DNA of 64,000 bases from Bryopsis sp. KO-2023 (taxonomy: Eukaryota; Chlorophyta; Ulvophyceae; Bryopsidales; Bryopsidaceae), in NCBI GenBank assembly GCA_030272585.1, contig BSYQ01000005.1, forward strand, positions 5,301,501-5,365,500. The letters run 5' to 3'. Positions 1 through 9,933 of this stretch are shown piece by piece. Each line of letters starts with the position of its first letter. The stretch's first letter is position 1. A program made the position numbers and the translations under genes. Below the pieces are notes generated by a model, which was not told where the DNA came from, searched no databases, and worked only from the letters and a program-made list of their open reading frames with translations.

Positions 1-995
1 CTGGATCCTCCTGAACTTCCAGGAGGTTTCCTTTTCTTTCCTTCTGGTCCACTGTCTCCGCCTGGCTCATTGACGACCCAATCCCCATCGTAGTCCGTTG
101 GTTCTGCATCGTCTTCGGCTGCCTCGAATTTTCTCAGGGGGCCCACGGTCCGCTTGGCCTTTAAATACACTCCCCGAGTATAATCCGCCCCCAACTTGAA
201 ACCCAAGGCGCAGAGTTTGCAGGTTTCCGAGTGTAGCACCATTGGTGGCCCTGTTTCAGCTGGTACCCACATTCTCCGCCAGTCTCGTTTTTCCTCATCT
301 ACTTCCAGACTGATACTCAGCCACACCCGATCCCGACACCCGATATTCGAGCACACCCAGTGCCGTTGGCAGTCTTCTCCGGTCGGCTGACAGTTGCTGC
401 TCGGGGTGCGACAAAACACGCAAGTGTGTTTTTCCCCCTCTTCGTGCTTCACTTCTCCGCTTGGTTTTCCCGACATGGACTCCACCATACTCTTCAACAA
501 GTCTACCTGGCCCTTGAGCTGTTGGTTCCGCATTTGCTCTTCCCGCAGCTTGTCTTCGACCCCGTCGAGCTTGTGGCGCATTTCCTCATCTGCCCCCTCC
601 ATCAGCAGCTTTTCCACCTCTCTTTTCGCCGCGTCCGCTGAAGTTTCCGCCATCGCCAATTTTACGCTGAGGTCCTCATTTTCCGCCAAATATTTCGCCC
701 GGTCGTCGAGCAACCGAGTGCGTTCAGCCTCCCAGCTATCTCTTTCCGCCTGAAATCCCCCTTCTTCTTCCAGCTCGCCGATCTTTTGCTTGAGTTGTTC
801 TTTTTCCTCCTCCAGCTTTGCCATTTTTTCCAGGGCCTCCTGCTCATCTCTTTCTTGGATTCTTTCCAGTCTGGTTCCTTCCTTCAGGTACTCCTCCAGC
901 ATTTTGTTGATCCTTTCCGACACTCCCTCGATCGCTCCAGCATTCTTTTTAATCTCCTCCAACAGTGCTTTGACTCCTCCACCAAACTCAACCAT
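1..995 (-). CDS. ORF downstream of pol: coiled coil plus Cys-rich domain, partial
   Basis: An uninterrupted frame of 331 codons starts at the ATG at 995 and runs off the left edge. The first ~200 residues are a long charged heptad-type coiled coil (Lys/Glu/Leu rich). After it comes a Cys-rich segment beginning CVFCRTPSSNC, with further Cys/His pairs (CQRHWVC, NIGCRD, CKLC) that could bind zinc. The final part is acidic. It begins 94 bases after the pol stop on the same strand, in the place where some Ty3/gypsy elements carry an extra ORF, so it is most likely part of the element. No transmembrane segment or fusion-peptide character is seen, so it does not look like an envelope. A host gene downstream of the element is the alternative. 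Confidence 0.6.
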   Translation of the reverse strand, partial: MVEFGGGVKALLEEIKKNAGAIEGVSERINKMLEEYLKEGTRLERIQERDEQEALEKMAKLEEEKEQLKQKIGELEEEGGFQAERDSWEAERTRLLDDRAKYLAENEDLSVKLAMAETSADAAKREVEKLLMEGADEEMRHKLDGVEDKLREEQMRNQQLKGQVDLLKSMVESMSGKPSGEVKHEEGEKHTCVFCRTPSSNCQPTGEDCQRHWVCSNIGCRDRVWLSISLEVDEEKRDWRRMWVPAETGPPMVLHSETCKLCALGFKLGADYTRGVYLKAKRTVGPLRKFEAAEDDAEPTDYDGDWVVNEPGGDSGPEGKKRKPPGSSGGS

Positions 996-1089
996 GTTGT
1001 CTGCTTTCTTTTTCTTTTTCGAACTCCAAACTGTCTCTCGCACACACTCGCACTCGCACACACTCAACCCGAACTCAGGAAAACAGGAG

Positions 1090-4000
1090 CTAGTCCATGG
1101 AAGATTTTTGACGTAAATACTCCTGCAGCACTTGCTGCGCATTACCCAAGTGATGTGACGGGAGCCACTGGTCCTCTTCCGATCCGTATCCTTCCCAGGA
1201 AACCAAGTACTCTGTCACATTCTTCTTTTTCCGCCGTTTGGTTCGATGTGTCTTGATCTTTTCGACGATATATTCCTCGACTCCTTCCAACACCACTGGA
1301 TCTGGAGGTGGAGAAATAGCCCTGGCTGGAAACTCTTCTGATCCATCTTCAAATGCTTTTAGCTTGGAAACATGAAAAACATCATGTATTTTCCAGTGAT
1401 TAGGAAGTTCCAACCTGTAAGTTACTGATGTCACAATATCAATAATTCTAAAAGGTCCACAAAACTTAGATACCAACTTCCGGCCCATCATTGGCGGTAA
1501 AGGTAAATCAGCTGTCGATAAAAAGACATACTGATTTAATGCAAAACTTGCATCCCTCCGCCCTCGGTTTGCGACAGCCCTCTGTCGCTGTTGGCTTTTC
1601 AAAATCGCTTTCCGAGCCAGCTGTAAACTTTTAGCCCAAACTGTCCACCATTCATCTGAAACTGGACCTGAGTCTAACAAATCCTGAGGGGATCTGGGAT
1701 GTTGCCCATAAACCAAATAAAAAGGTGTAAAACCTGTTGATGAGTGAACGGATGAGTTATAAGCAAACTCAGCCGCCACTAATTTAGTGTCCCAATCACC
1801 CCCTATGGTCGAAATATAAATTCGCAACATGTCTCCGACTACTCGATTTGCCCTTTCAGTCATTCCATCAGTTTCAGGGTGATATCCAGAGGACATAGCT
1901 AAACGAGTCCCCGCTAATTCCCACAGTTTTCGCCAAAACTGGCCTGTAAAACGAGTATCTCGATCGGAAATAATAGCCTCGGGCAACCCATGATGTCTGA
2001 AAATTGTATCAAAGAAAATTTCAGCTACCCCACTAGCTGTAACTGCAGTAGTGGTGGCTACCAAGTGGATCATTCGACTAAAACGGTCGACCATAACCAC
2101 TAAATAATCATGACCCTTTTGTGTCATAGGTAAAGGTCCCACAAAATCTAAACAAACTTCTTTCCAGCGTTCGTCTGGAACTGGAATTGGCTGATATAAC
2201 CCCAATGGTTTTTGAGTGCTAGACTTGTTTTTCTGACAACCAACACAAGTCCTAACATATCGTTCGACATCCTCAGTGCATCTAGGCCAATAATATCTTT
2301 TTCGAACATTTGCGACAGTCTTGTGTCTCCCAAAATGTCCAGCCTGATCGTGACATTCAGCCAACACTGTTTGTCTAATTTCTTTGTCCTTTGGAATATA
2401 CCAAAACCATTTGTCTTTCAGACTATACCACAATTTTGTGCCATCCCACCTATAACGCGGATCTTTTTCACCAGCTTCCCAATTAGCTATAACTTCTCTG
2501 CAATGTTCATCCCCTTGATACGCAAGTCTAACCTGATCCTGAAATACTACGCCTGCTCGGACTTTTGCCACAGCGTTTAATTCCATTTCCGACCTTCGAC
2601 TTAATGCATCTGCAACTGTATTTTCTTTTCCAGGTTTGTATTTAATCTCAAAATCAAATTCCTGTAAAGTTTCCATCCACCTAGCCTGTCTACTGGATAA
2701 TTTAGGCTGCGTCTGAATATATTTCAGCGGAGCGTGGTCCGTGTGAACCACAAATTTCCTCGCCCCCAAATAATGTCGCCAAGTTTTCAAACAATAGACT
2801 ATCGCATACAGTTCTTTTTCGTGTGTCGGATAATTCCTTTCAGCTGAATTTAATTTCCGACTTTCAAACGCTGCTGGTTGTTGCCCCTGACCTTGATCTT
2901 GCGTCAAAACTCCTCCAATAGCAAAATCCGATGCGTCTGTAGTTACTTCAAAACTCAACTCCGGATCTGGAATTATTAACACAGGTGCCTCTTGCATGCT
3001 CTTCTTTAGCGTCTGAAACGCTTTCTCCTGACTTTCAGTCCACTGCCATTTAACTTCCTTCCTTGTTAGTTCATGTAACGGCGTTGCAATCCCAGAGTAT
3101 CCCTTAATAAATTTCCGATAATAATTCGCTAAACCCAAAAACGACCTAATATCCCGAACTGTCTGAGGTTGTGCCCACTCCTTAATGGCTAAAACTTTCT
3201 TAGGTACCACGGAGAGTCCCTCTCTTCCGACTATGTGTCCCAAAAATTCGACTTCTGTCATCCCCAAATCACATTTGTCCGGTGAAACGTAAAGTTTGTG
3301 TTTTTCGAGTAGCTGAAACACTTGTCTAAGATGTTCCTTGTGCTCTTCCCAGTTCCGACTGTAAACTAAGATATCATCGAGATAAACTATAACAAACTTA
3401 TCCAGATGTGGTCGAAAAACATCGTTCATCACATTCATAAAAGTTGCTGGTGCATTTGTCAAACCCATTGGCATTACTGTGTATTCGTAAGATCCATATC
3501 TAGTTCGAAAAGCAGTTTTCGCCCAATCCTTTTTCGCCATCCTGACTTGATAGTATCCCGAACACAAATCTATTTTTGAGAAGTATTTTGCGCCATGAAG
3601 CTGATCTATCAGTTCATCTATCCTCGGAATCGGATAAGCGTTTTTCACCGTCACCTTATTCAATGCCCGATAATCTACACACATGCGTAGTTTCCCGTTC
3701 TTCTTCGGTACAAAAATTACCGGTGCTCCCCAAGGTGATCTACTCGGTCGAATAAACCCTTTTTCCGACATGGCTGCAATCTGAGTTTTCAGTTCTGCCA
3801 TTTCCTTGATGCCTAGTCGATAAGGTGCTTTACTTTGTGGAACCGTGCCTGGTTCCAACTGGATCGTGTGTTCGATACCTCTGGAAGGGGGTATCTCACT
3901 GGGTAATTCTTCCACAAAAGTGTTAGGAAATTCCTGTCTGATTTCTGCTGCAAGTTCAGCTTGTCTGGAAACATTTTGTTCAGAGTCAGTTCTGTTCAAA

Positions 4001-4689
4001 CATGTTTCAAACACCATCAGCACACACTGTTCCTCTTCCTCCTCTCCGGGGTTTGCCGGAGGAATCAAATGTTCTTTCAGCCCGTCTGAAACCACTACCT
4101 CATTCGTTCGAAAATCAACCCGGGGATTATGCTTAGCCAGCCAAGTTTTTCCCAATATAGCATCATACTTAGCAAGAGACATTTCATGAAAAATCTCCCT
4201 ACTAGCAAAATCTCCAAATCTGAGAGTAGCCCTGATCTTCCCTTTAGATTCTAAGGTACTTCCCCCAGCCAGGCTAACTTTTTCTTCTTGTGCTTCTAAT
4301 TCCAGCTTATTTTTCTCGCAAAATTTCCGAGCCAAAAAGCAATCAGTTGCTCCACAGTCTATTAATATCTCAGCTGCAAAACCTGAGATTTCCCCTTTCA
4401 CAGTAATCAGTTGTCTAGTTCGGTTATCAGTTTCAGCCACTGCTAGAAATCCGAACTTAGTCATGTCTAAATCTGTCCCATCAAATGAATGGACTTCTAG
4501 GTTATCTTGGTTATCAGGTCTAGTCGGTTCCTTGGACGTTTCTTCCAACGAAAAATCCCTCGAATTCCTAGAATTCCTCGAACTCGCAGGCTTCCCCTTA
4601 ACTTCACACCCTGCGAGTTTACCTAACATACTCATTTTCGCGAGGGGCAGTCTCGAGCGTAATGCCCTCGACGCCCACACTTGTAACAC
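1090..4689 (-). CDS. Ty3/gypsy pol polyprotein (PR-RT-RH-IN-chromodomain)
   Basis: 1199-codon frame. Retropepsin-like motif IDCGATDCF near residues 110-118; reverse transcriptase with the YLDD active site at 436-439; RNase H (TTDAS near 583, later HTDHAPL); integrase with an HHCC zinc-binding domain (H780, H785, C815, C818) and the D-D-E core (LDFVGPLP near 847, ISDRDTRF near 907, TDGMTERAN near 940); C-terminal chromodomain ([11 protein letters not shown]) in the last ~60 residues. Order and length fit Ty3/gypsy chromoviruses. Its frame overlaps the end of gag by 58 bases in a different phase, as is usual where the family makes Gag-Pol by translational frameshifting. It appears whole. Confidence 0.95.
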   Translation of the reverse strand: MLQVWASRALRSRLPLAKMSMLGKLAGCEVKGKPASSRNSRNSRDFSLEETSKEPTRPDNQDNLEVHSFDGTDLDMTKFGFLAVAETDNRTRQLITVKGEISGFAAEILIDCGATDCFLARKFCEKNKLELEAQEEKVSLAGGSTLESKGKIRATLRFGDFASREIFHEMSLAKYDAILGKTWLAKHNPRVDFRTNEVVVSDGLKEHLIPPANPGEEEEEQCVLMVFETCLNRTDSEQNVSRQAELAAEIRQEFPNTFVEELPSEIPPSRGIEHTIQLEPGTVPQSKAPYRLGIKEMAELKTQIAAMSEKGFIRPSRSPWGAPVIFVPKKNGKLRMCVDYRALNKVTVKNAYPIPRIDELIDQLHGAKYFSKIDLCSGYYQVRMAKKDWAKTAFRTRYGSYEYTVMPMGLTNAPATFMNVMNDVFRPHLDKFVIVYLDDILVYSRNWEEHKEHLRQVFQLLEKHKLYVSPDKCDLGMTEVEFLGHIVGREGLSVVPKKVLAIKEWAQPQTVRDIRSFLGLANYYRKFIKGYSGIATPLHELTRKEVKWQWTESQEKAFQTLKKSMQEAPVLIIPDPELSFEVTTDASDFAIGGVLTQDQGQGQQPAAFESRKLNSAERNYPTHEKELYAIVYCLKTWRHYLGARKFVVHTDHAPLKYIQTQPKLSSRQARWMETLQEFDFEIKYKPGKENTVADALSRRSEMELNAVAKVRAGVVFQDQVRLAYQGDEHCREVIANWEAGEKDPRYRWDGTKLWYSLKDKWFWYIPKDKEIRQTVLAECHDQAGHFGRHKTVANVRKRYYWPRCTEDVERYVRTCVGCQKNKSSTQKPLGLYQPIPVPDERWKEVCLDFVGPLPMTQKGHDYLVVMVDRFSRMIHLVATTTAVTASGVAEIFFDTIFRHHGLPEAIISDRDTRFTGQFWRKLWELAGTRLAMSSGYHPETDGMTERANRVVGDMLRIYISTIGGDWDTKLVAAEFAYNSSVHSSTGFTPFYLVYGQHPRSPQDLLDSGPVSDEWWTVWAKSLQLARKAILKSQQRQRAVANRGRRDASFALNQYVFLSTADLPLPPMMGRKLVSKFCGPFRIIDIVTSVTYRLELPNHWKIHDVFHVSKLKAFEDGSEEFPARAISPPPDPVVLEGVEEYIVEKIKTHRTKRRKKKNVTEYLVSWEGYGSEEDQWLPSHHLGNAQQVLQEYLRQKSSMD

Positions 4690-5624
4690 TTCACCTCTCC
4701 GTCTGCTTTTTCTTTCTTCCAGACTGGCTTATTTCTTTCTCTCTCTTTATCACCTCGCTGTTTCTGCTGTCTCTGTTGTCGCCTTCTTCCGACGTAGTCC
4801 AATTCCATGTGATCTGATCTGCGATTTCCGCCGCCGCTGTTGCCGCCGCCGCCGCGATCTCGATTCAAGATCGAACTCCCGGATTGAGCTCCTCCCCACC
4901 TTTCCGCCACTCGAATAGCTTCATCCAAGGTCTTGGGGTTTTGGAGGTCGGTCTCGATGCCAACCCTCCCTCGCAAACCATCGACGAACCTGTGTATTTT
5001 CTCGCCCTCTGATGCGTCGGAAATATACAGCATCAGCTGTCTAAAACGATGCGTGTATTCCCGCACAGACATTCCGCCTTGGCGTAAATTCGCCCATTCT
5101 GTCCGTGTGCGGCGCAAAAAATGTGGTTCCCCGAACTGGTTTTTCAGCTCCTCACAGAAGTCCTCATACGTCGGCAAAGGTCGGCCTCCATCAGTCTCCG
5201 ACTCCTCCACTCTTGTCCTCCACCATGTCGCGGCTGGCCCTCTCAGTAGAGATCCTGCCAGGCGGAGTTTCGAGACTCCATCTTCGACGTGGGTGGCGTC
5301 AAAATGCACTCGGAGGCTGAACAACCAATCCTGGATAGGAGGGTCATTCTGCCTGCCTCCCCACAGATCAGGTCGGGCTGGCTTACTTCTCAGGTCATTA
5401 CCTCGACCACCACTTCCAGCCGCCGTTCCAGCCTGTGCTGCAGTTGCCGCCCCGATTGCTGTTCCCACTTTGTCGGTTAGTTGCTCCAAAATGGAGCTTC
5501 CCACAGCCTCATTCACCGCCGTGCTCAGCATTCCCGGTACTTCTTCGACCACGCCTTGCACTCGGTTCAACCTTCCCATTACCTCCTCATACGCCGCCCT
5601 CAACTCAGCCACCTGTTGCTCCAT
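4632..5624 (-). CDS. Ty3/gypsy gag
   Basis: 330 residues. The N-terminus is an amphipathic helix region; the middle matches the retrotransposon Gag (capsid-like) family ([39 protein letters not shown]). A Gly/Arg-rich basic linker is followed by a single CCHC zinc knuckle, [14 protein letters not shown], near the C-terminus. It would form the particle shell and bind the RNA template. It begins 7 bases after the preceding small ORF. Confidence 0.92.
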   Translation of the reverse strand: MEQQVAELRAAYEEVMGRLNRVQGVVEEVPGMLSTAVNEAVGSSILEQLTDKVGTAIGAATAAQAGTAAGSGGRGNDLRSKPARPDLWGGRQNDPPIQDWLFSLRVHFDATHVEDGVSKLRLAGSLLRGPAATWWRTRVEESETDGGRPLPTYEDFCEELKNQFGEPHFLRRTRTEWANLRQGGMSVREYTHRFRQLMLYISDASEGEKIHRFVDGLRGRVGIETDLQNPKTLDEAIRVAERWGGAQSGSSILNRDRGGGGNSGGGNRRSDHMELDYVGRRRQQRQQKQRGDKERERNKPVWKKEKADGEVKCYKCGRRGHYARDCPSRK

Positions 5625-5631
5625 CTCAGCC

Positions 5632-5991
5632 TCAAAAATCCTCGGTTAGGGTATTCCGCGGATAGGTAAATTCGGATACCCTAACTTTCTTCGACTGCCT
5701 TTTCCGATCAAGGAGCTCCACTGACTCTCCTTCCTGATTTACGAGGGTGTCTGGAACCCTCTTCCTCTCTGGATCTCCGGTGCACGTCCTCACGATCTGC
5801 CGCTCCTCTTGGGTCAGCTGCAGAAACTTGTCGCCAAACAAACCCAGAGGTCTGATAGTTGGGATTTCCAGACCCTCTGAGTTCACAACCGGCTCTTGCT
5901 CGTGCCCCCGTACGTTATGTACTCCTGGCTGCGCGAGCGTCCACTTTACTTGGTAGGTGTCGTTTAGTTCGTGGATCCTCTCCTCTTTCAT
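5632..5991 (-). CDS. Element-encoded small ORF C (119 aa), unknown
   Basis: Third of three short ORFs between the putative LTR and gag. Its ATG overlaps the stop of the previous ORF in an ATGA quartet at 5988-5991, and its stop lies 7 bases before the gag ATG. It is polar and charged with no recognised domain, membrane segment or Cys cluster. The tight packing suggests one polycistronic transcript. Confidence 0.5.
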   Translation of the reverse strand: MKEERIHELNDTYQVKWTLAQPGVHNVRGHEQEPVVNSEGLEIPTIRPLGLFGDKFLQLTQEERQIVRTCTGDPERKRVPDTLVNQEGESVELLDRKRQSKKVRVSEFTYPRNTLTEDF

Positions 5992-6302
5992 TGGTGAAAA
6001 AGCGATGTCAGGGCCAAGGAGTTCCGTTCCTCCTCGTCGTAGCGGTAAAACCTTGATGTAGTGGGAAAGTCGAGAGGTGACTCGGTAGTTGGGGTTGGCT
6101 GATTCTCCTTGTCAGCCTGTTCTTCCAGCTCTTTCAGGAAGCAGAGTAGGTCGAGTTCTTCGTAGTTTAGCTGGACCTCGTTCCTCCTAGCTTCCCTCCG
6201 CACTACTGGTAAGTCCAGTTCCTCGCCGGGATACTGCCACTCTACTCTGTAATAAAGATCGAGAAGGTGAGCCAGCCAAGGGTCCATAGACAACGAACTC
6301 AC
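5988..6302 (-). CDS. Element-encoded small ORF B (104 aa), unknown
   Basis: Middle one of three packed ORFs. It overlaps its neighbours by ATGA quartets on both sides (6299-6302 and 5988-5991). The product is acidic and leucine-rich (WLAHLLDLYYRVEW, ELDLLCFLKELEEQ) with no recognised family. Confidence 0.5.
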   Translation of the reverse strand: MSSLSMDPWLAHLLDLYYRVEWQYPGEELDLPVVRREARRNEVQLNYEELDLLCFLKELEEQADKENQPTPTTESPLDFPTTSRFYRYDEEERNSLALTSLFHQ

Positions 6303-6610
6303 TGATGTTGGGGTTCCTCCTGAGTTGGGGTTTCAGGGGTAAGCGGAAGATCAACTGTCGCCTCCGTCTCAGTTCTCGATTCGCTTGATCCTGTGCTTTC
6401 AGTATCACTATTGTCTTCGCCTATGTGCAGAACTTCCAACGGGTTCTCTTCCAGCCAGAGGTCTACAAGCAGTAACCTAGGATCTCCTTCTTCGCCAAAC
6501 CAGTATTCTTCTTCTCTGATTATAGGCATAGAAACTCGCTCCGAAACCAGTGAAACGGATTTGTTTCCTGAGGCTGAATACTTCCAGCCGCCACTTAACC
6601 CGTTCTTCAC
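6299..6610 (-). CDS. Element-encoded small ORF A (103 aa), unknown
   Basis: First ORF after the TATA-bearing leader. It is acidic, with a Ser/Thr/Glu-rich C-terminal half (DNSDTESTGSSESRTETEA). It is joined to ORF B by an ATGA quartet. No known family is recognised. Confidence 0.45.
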   Translation of the reverse strand: MKNGLSGGWKYSASGNKSVSLVSERVSMPIIREEEYWFGEEGDPRLLLVDLWLEENPLEVLHIGEDNSDTESTGSSESRTETEATVDLPLTPETPTQEEPQHQ

Positions 6611-7104
6611 ACACGTTGGGAGACGACCAGAAGTTCTGTAAGAAAGGTCTGAGACACGAGAGTATACAACTGAATCTTATTTCAACAAGCTTGTTCTTTA
6701 CAACGATCCCCAGCCTTTTATACTCTCAGCCCAGAGCTTCTAGAGAACTCCCAGCCCATCTCCTAACCTTACAAATACTAGCTATCATCTAGCTCTCCTC
6801 AAAACGTCTCTATCATTTCTCAGCTCAGCCCTTCTAGCCAGAGCTCCGACTAACCCTTTATAACCCTTGATAACCTCTAGACTAAGGACCCAGACTGAAG
6901 CTCCTTCCAGTCTGACTCCCGACTCTCTACCCAAACTCTCAGCCATCTGAGATCTGACACTGAATATACTGAACCTGGTTCGAACTCTTTTCACTACGTT
7001 TCAGCCTCTCGTTGAGCATCACGTAACTACCCCATTCCAGTCAGTCCGCGACTACCTGGAACTCTCAGACTGTAACCTCTGTTTTCCGCCTAGATCTTCG
7101 CCTA
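6611..7104 (-). promoter_or_regulatory. Putative 5' LTR/leader with TATA box
   Basis: Non-coding stretch between the 942-aa ORF and the small-ORF cluster. On the minus strand it holds a good TATA box, TATAAAAGG at 6722-6714, and an AATAAG poly(A)-like signal further downstream, as expected of an LTR. The second LTR is outside the window, so this is inferred from position and motifs only. A primer-binding site could not be assigned to a tRNA. Confidence 0.45.
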
Positions 7105-9933
7105 CTAAGTCAGCCGTTTCAGGGTGCCTTGGTCTTCCCCACATGTCCGTCCCTCTCTCCCCCTTGGTAAGTCCCTCCATTGATCCTGCTGGGGGGTGGA
7201 GAATGTACCCTGGCTTGTCCCCAGTGTAGCACTGTTTGCAGGACTCTCAGAAGCTACATTCTCCTCCTGTGTGTGGAATTTCGACTGCTGTACCCTTCCC
7301 TGAGTATCTGACTTGGGTAAGTGATGTACAGCCTCTGAACTGCTGGTGTGTAAGCCAAAATTCTTTTCTCCCTTCTCCCTATCTGAACTGATGAACTGTC
7401 CAGTAGCATTAGAGCTATTGGGCTGACAGTCAAAGTCTGTGTTTGATGTCTGTGTTCTCCCCTCATTCTCAGAGTCCTTCCCCTCAATCCTGTCCCTGAG
7501 TGGATAGTGCGTAGCAGAACTCACATCCAGTTCTGTGAGAGAGGCTGTGCTCTGGCTCTTCCTCAGTGTTGCACTGTTTGTTGGATTCTCAGTAGCTACA
7601 GCCTCACTGTTCTGTGTTGTTAAACTCCGTAACACACACCCATCCCCTGAACTGAGATGCTGTTCTCCAGAGTCGGAACTGATGGTCGGTATATCCCTGT
7701 TTTGGGCAGAATTCGATAGTACTCTACTGTCCCCCTCTGGGCTCAACTGCTGTCCAACAGATGCAAGCTGGCCTGTTTGTGAAACACAGTCCTGATTCGA
7801 CTGCATTGTGCCCCAACTGCCCTTCGAACCACTGGTTCTGTCAAACACTTCCAGTGACCCACAGTCATTCTTTGGTGGTGGAAAAGAAACCTTTTTACAT
7901 CCTCCATCTCCCTTCTTTTCAATCCCAAAACACCCCTCCTCCTCAGGTTCCACTTCCTCCTTCTCTCTGAGATCCAAACCATGGGGCAGTAAACCATCCT
8001 CCTCCTGTTCGACACATTCCTCCTCTGCTCCTCCTTCCTCTATCACCACCGGCGTTCCCTCAGCCACCCTGAAGCTAACCAAACACAGTTTTGCAGTAAG
8101 CATCCTCGCCTCCAACTGGGCGTTATACAGCGTGAGTCGAACTCTTCCGTCGGAGTTCGTCGTCACAGAGTGAAGGAGGTTGTGGGGTTGTCCTATGGCC
8201 ATTAACGAAAACAGGCCAGGCCCAGTAATTCGAAAAGGAAGAACAACCGTTTTAATCGTGTAGGGTCCCAGAACCAACGACGAACCCAGGGGTAACCGAA
8301 ACTCCCCATCCTTCCCCACTAAACGAATCCTGCGTCCTTTTTTCGTGAGGGGGTCTTGCAGCACTCGAACCACACCCCGCTCTAACTCTCCCGACTTCTC
8401 CCCTACCTTCATGACTGCGTGGCAAGGGATGGACGTTCCGTTCTTGCCCCAGAGGCAGTTGCGAGCGCAGTCGACGGTGAGGGAAAGGTGTGCGAGGAGG
8501 GGGACGCCCAGAATAATCTGGGATGTGTTTTCCGAAACCAAAAATACTTCCTTCCCCTCCCACGGTCCTACTTTGACGTCGAGCGTCACCGTCCCTCGCA
8601 CGCTCTCCTTGCTTCCATTGAACCCGGTCAGCGTTAGCACTCCTTTCGGAGGAGCGACTCCCCATCCGTGCCTTTGACATACCTTCCATGGCATGATGGA
8701 GCATCCACTTCCGCTGTCGACCAACGCTTCGAAAAGGTGGTTACTCCCTCCCTGTTCTCCTTCCAGCCTGAGTTTCACCCGAAGTTGTTTTCGCACCGTA
8801 TCTCCGGCGGGCGTTCCTGCTGCGACCGAATGGCACGACGACGACGGCTGCTCGTGCTGTATTGCCTCCAGCAGCTCGCCGAAAGCATCCTCTTCCACAC
8901 TCGCCACCTGCGCTCTCCTCTTCGTCCGGCACTGCGCTTCCCAGTGCCCCTTCCGCCCGCAAAACTGGCAGTACGGAATCTCTCCCGTCCGAGTAGGTGG
9001 CCTGTCCGCCACCAAAACTTTCGTCCCCACCTTAGGTTCTGCTTTAGCATCCACTTTCACTTCTGCCTTTCCCTCCTCCTCCTTCTTTACTTCCGCGAGA
9101 ACTGCTTCCCTGTATTCCGTCCTCCTCTTCATTCGATCCAAAAGCTCCCGAAGTCCGCTGAAGGTCAGTTTTTCGAACTCTGTTTCCAACACGACGCGGC
9201 TCAACACCCTCCCCGGTAACCGGGCCACGAGTAGCTTGACCGCTTTTTTCTCCTCTTCCACCTCCGCCGCTTGTCCCGTGTTTAAGAACATCAGGAAAAA
9301 CCGCTGCAAGAACTCCAACTCTGTCTCCTCCTCCGTTTGTTGCAGCCGCCGAAGTCTGTCCAACGTAGCTGATCCCTCCGTCGAAACTGAAGCCGCAGGC
9401 GCCGCACTCCCGAGCTCCAGGACTTCCCTTCTCATCGCCGTCTCTGTTCTACGCCGCCGTAACCATGCAGAACCTTTGTCGAGGAACTTCAGTAGGTACC
9501 CCAGCAGAAGCGAGGAGGCGATCCCTGCTCCGACCAGGTTGGCGTTGGATCCCCGCAGGACACCCCAGAGCTTGTGCATCCTGTCTGCAAGCTGCACAAG
9601 CTCCAGGGTGTCCCACGCAGCAGCGGGGTTCGGTGAAGGGGAGGGTAGGGCACGATGTGAGTGTCGATGTCTGATCGACCACATCAGCCTCTGCCAGAGC
9701 TCGTGTGGAGACGTTCTGGGCGTGTGAGGCGTAGAGAATGGAGGAGGTGATGGGGGATACGTTGCTGGCGCCCTTCCGGCTGGTGTTGCCGGCGCCGCAT
9801 TTTGATTTGATATCGTCGGTGGTCGCTGTAACAGCAGCGACATACCGGCTAGTAGAGCCAAGCCCCCAAAGGCCAGGATCCACCCTGTTCGCTCCGAAAC
9901 CATGTTGTTACTGGAAGAACGAGCCTTCCGCAA
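7105..9933 (-). CDS. Second retroelement ORF: gag-protease-like with N-terminal membrane segments
   Basis: 942 codons. A hydrophobic segment at ~residues 18-35 and another at ~137-150 flank a Pro/Ser-rich stretch. A Gag-like helical part (~190-290) is followed by a CCHC knuckle, CQFCGRKGHWEAQC, at ~322-335. A retropepsin-like domain follows, with DSGSG for the active site and a later ILGVPLL for the flap-side strand. The C-terminal ~300 residues are Ser/Thr/Gln-rich low complexity with repeated motifs. No reverse transcriptase follows in this orientation; the Ty3/gypsy element begins at once. It is probably the gag-pro part of another element into which, or beside which, the chromovirus inserted. 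A retained, domesticated gag-pro gene is the alternative. Confidence 0.65.
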   Translation of the reverse strand: MRKARSSSNNMVSERTGWILAFGGLALLAGMSLLLQRPPTISNQNAAPATPAGRAPATYPPSPPPFSTPHTPRTSPHELWQRLMWSIRHRHSHRALPSPSPNPAAAWDTLELVQLADRMHKLWGVLRGSNANLVGAGIASSLLLGYLLKFLDKGSAWLRRRRTETAMRREVLELGSAAPAASVSTEGSATLDRLRRLQQTEEETELEFLQRFFLMFLNTGQAAEVEEEKKAVKLLVARLPGRVLSRVVLETEFEKLTFSGLRELLDRMKRRTEYREAVLAEVKKEEEGKAEVKVDAKAEPKVGTKVLVADRPPTRTGEIPYCQFCGRKGHWEAQCRTKRRAQVASVEEDAFGELLEAIQHEQPSSSCHSVAAGTPAGDTVRKQLRVKLRLEGEQGGSNHLFEALVDSGSGCSIMPWKVCQRHGWGVAPPKGVLTLTGFNGSKESVRGTVTLDVKVGPWEGKEVFLVSENTSQIILGVPLLAHLSLTVDCARNCLWGKNGTSIPCHAVMKVGEKSGELERGVVRVLQDPLTKKGRRIRLVGKDGEFRLPLGSSLVLGPYTIKTVVLPFRITGPGLFSLMAIGQPHNLLHSVTTNSDGRVRLTLYNAQLEARMLTAKLCLVSFRVAEGTPVVIEEGGAEEECVEQEEDGLLPHGLDLREKEEVEPEEEGCFGIEKKGDGGCKKVSFPPPKNDCGSLEVFDRTSGSKGSWGTMQSNQDCVSQTGQLASVGQQLSPEGDSRVLSNSAQNRDIPTISSDSGEQHLSSGDGCVLRSLTTQNSEAVATENPTNSATLRKSQSTASLTELDVSSATHYPLRDRIEGKDSENEGRTQTSNTDFDCQPNSSNATGQFISSDREKGEKNFGLHTSSSEAVHHLPKSDTQGRVQQSKFHTQEENVASESPANSATLGTSQGTFSTPQQDQWRDLPRGREGRTCGEDQGTLKRLT

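Larger units (their letters stand above)
1..7104 (-). mobile_element. Ty3/gypsy LTR retrotransposon, chromovirus type, cut by the left window edge
   Basis: Minus-strand element with, in transcription order, a TATA-bearing leader (6611-7104), three small ORFs, gag with a CCHC knuckle, a pol polyprotein with protease, reverse transcriptase, RNase H, integrase and chromodomain, and a further coiled-coil ORF running off the window. The chromodomain at the end of integrase is the hallmark of chromoviruses. The coding parts look whole, which suggests a fairly young insertion. The downstream LTR lies outside the window, so LTR identity and exact borders cannot be given. Borders here are from the neighbouring ORF at 7105 and the window edge. 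Confidence 0.85.

Noticed and set aside
8693-9727. 344-codon plus-strand frame
   Set aside because: Antisense shadow of the gag-protease-like ORF; Ser/Arg low complexity.
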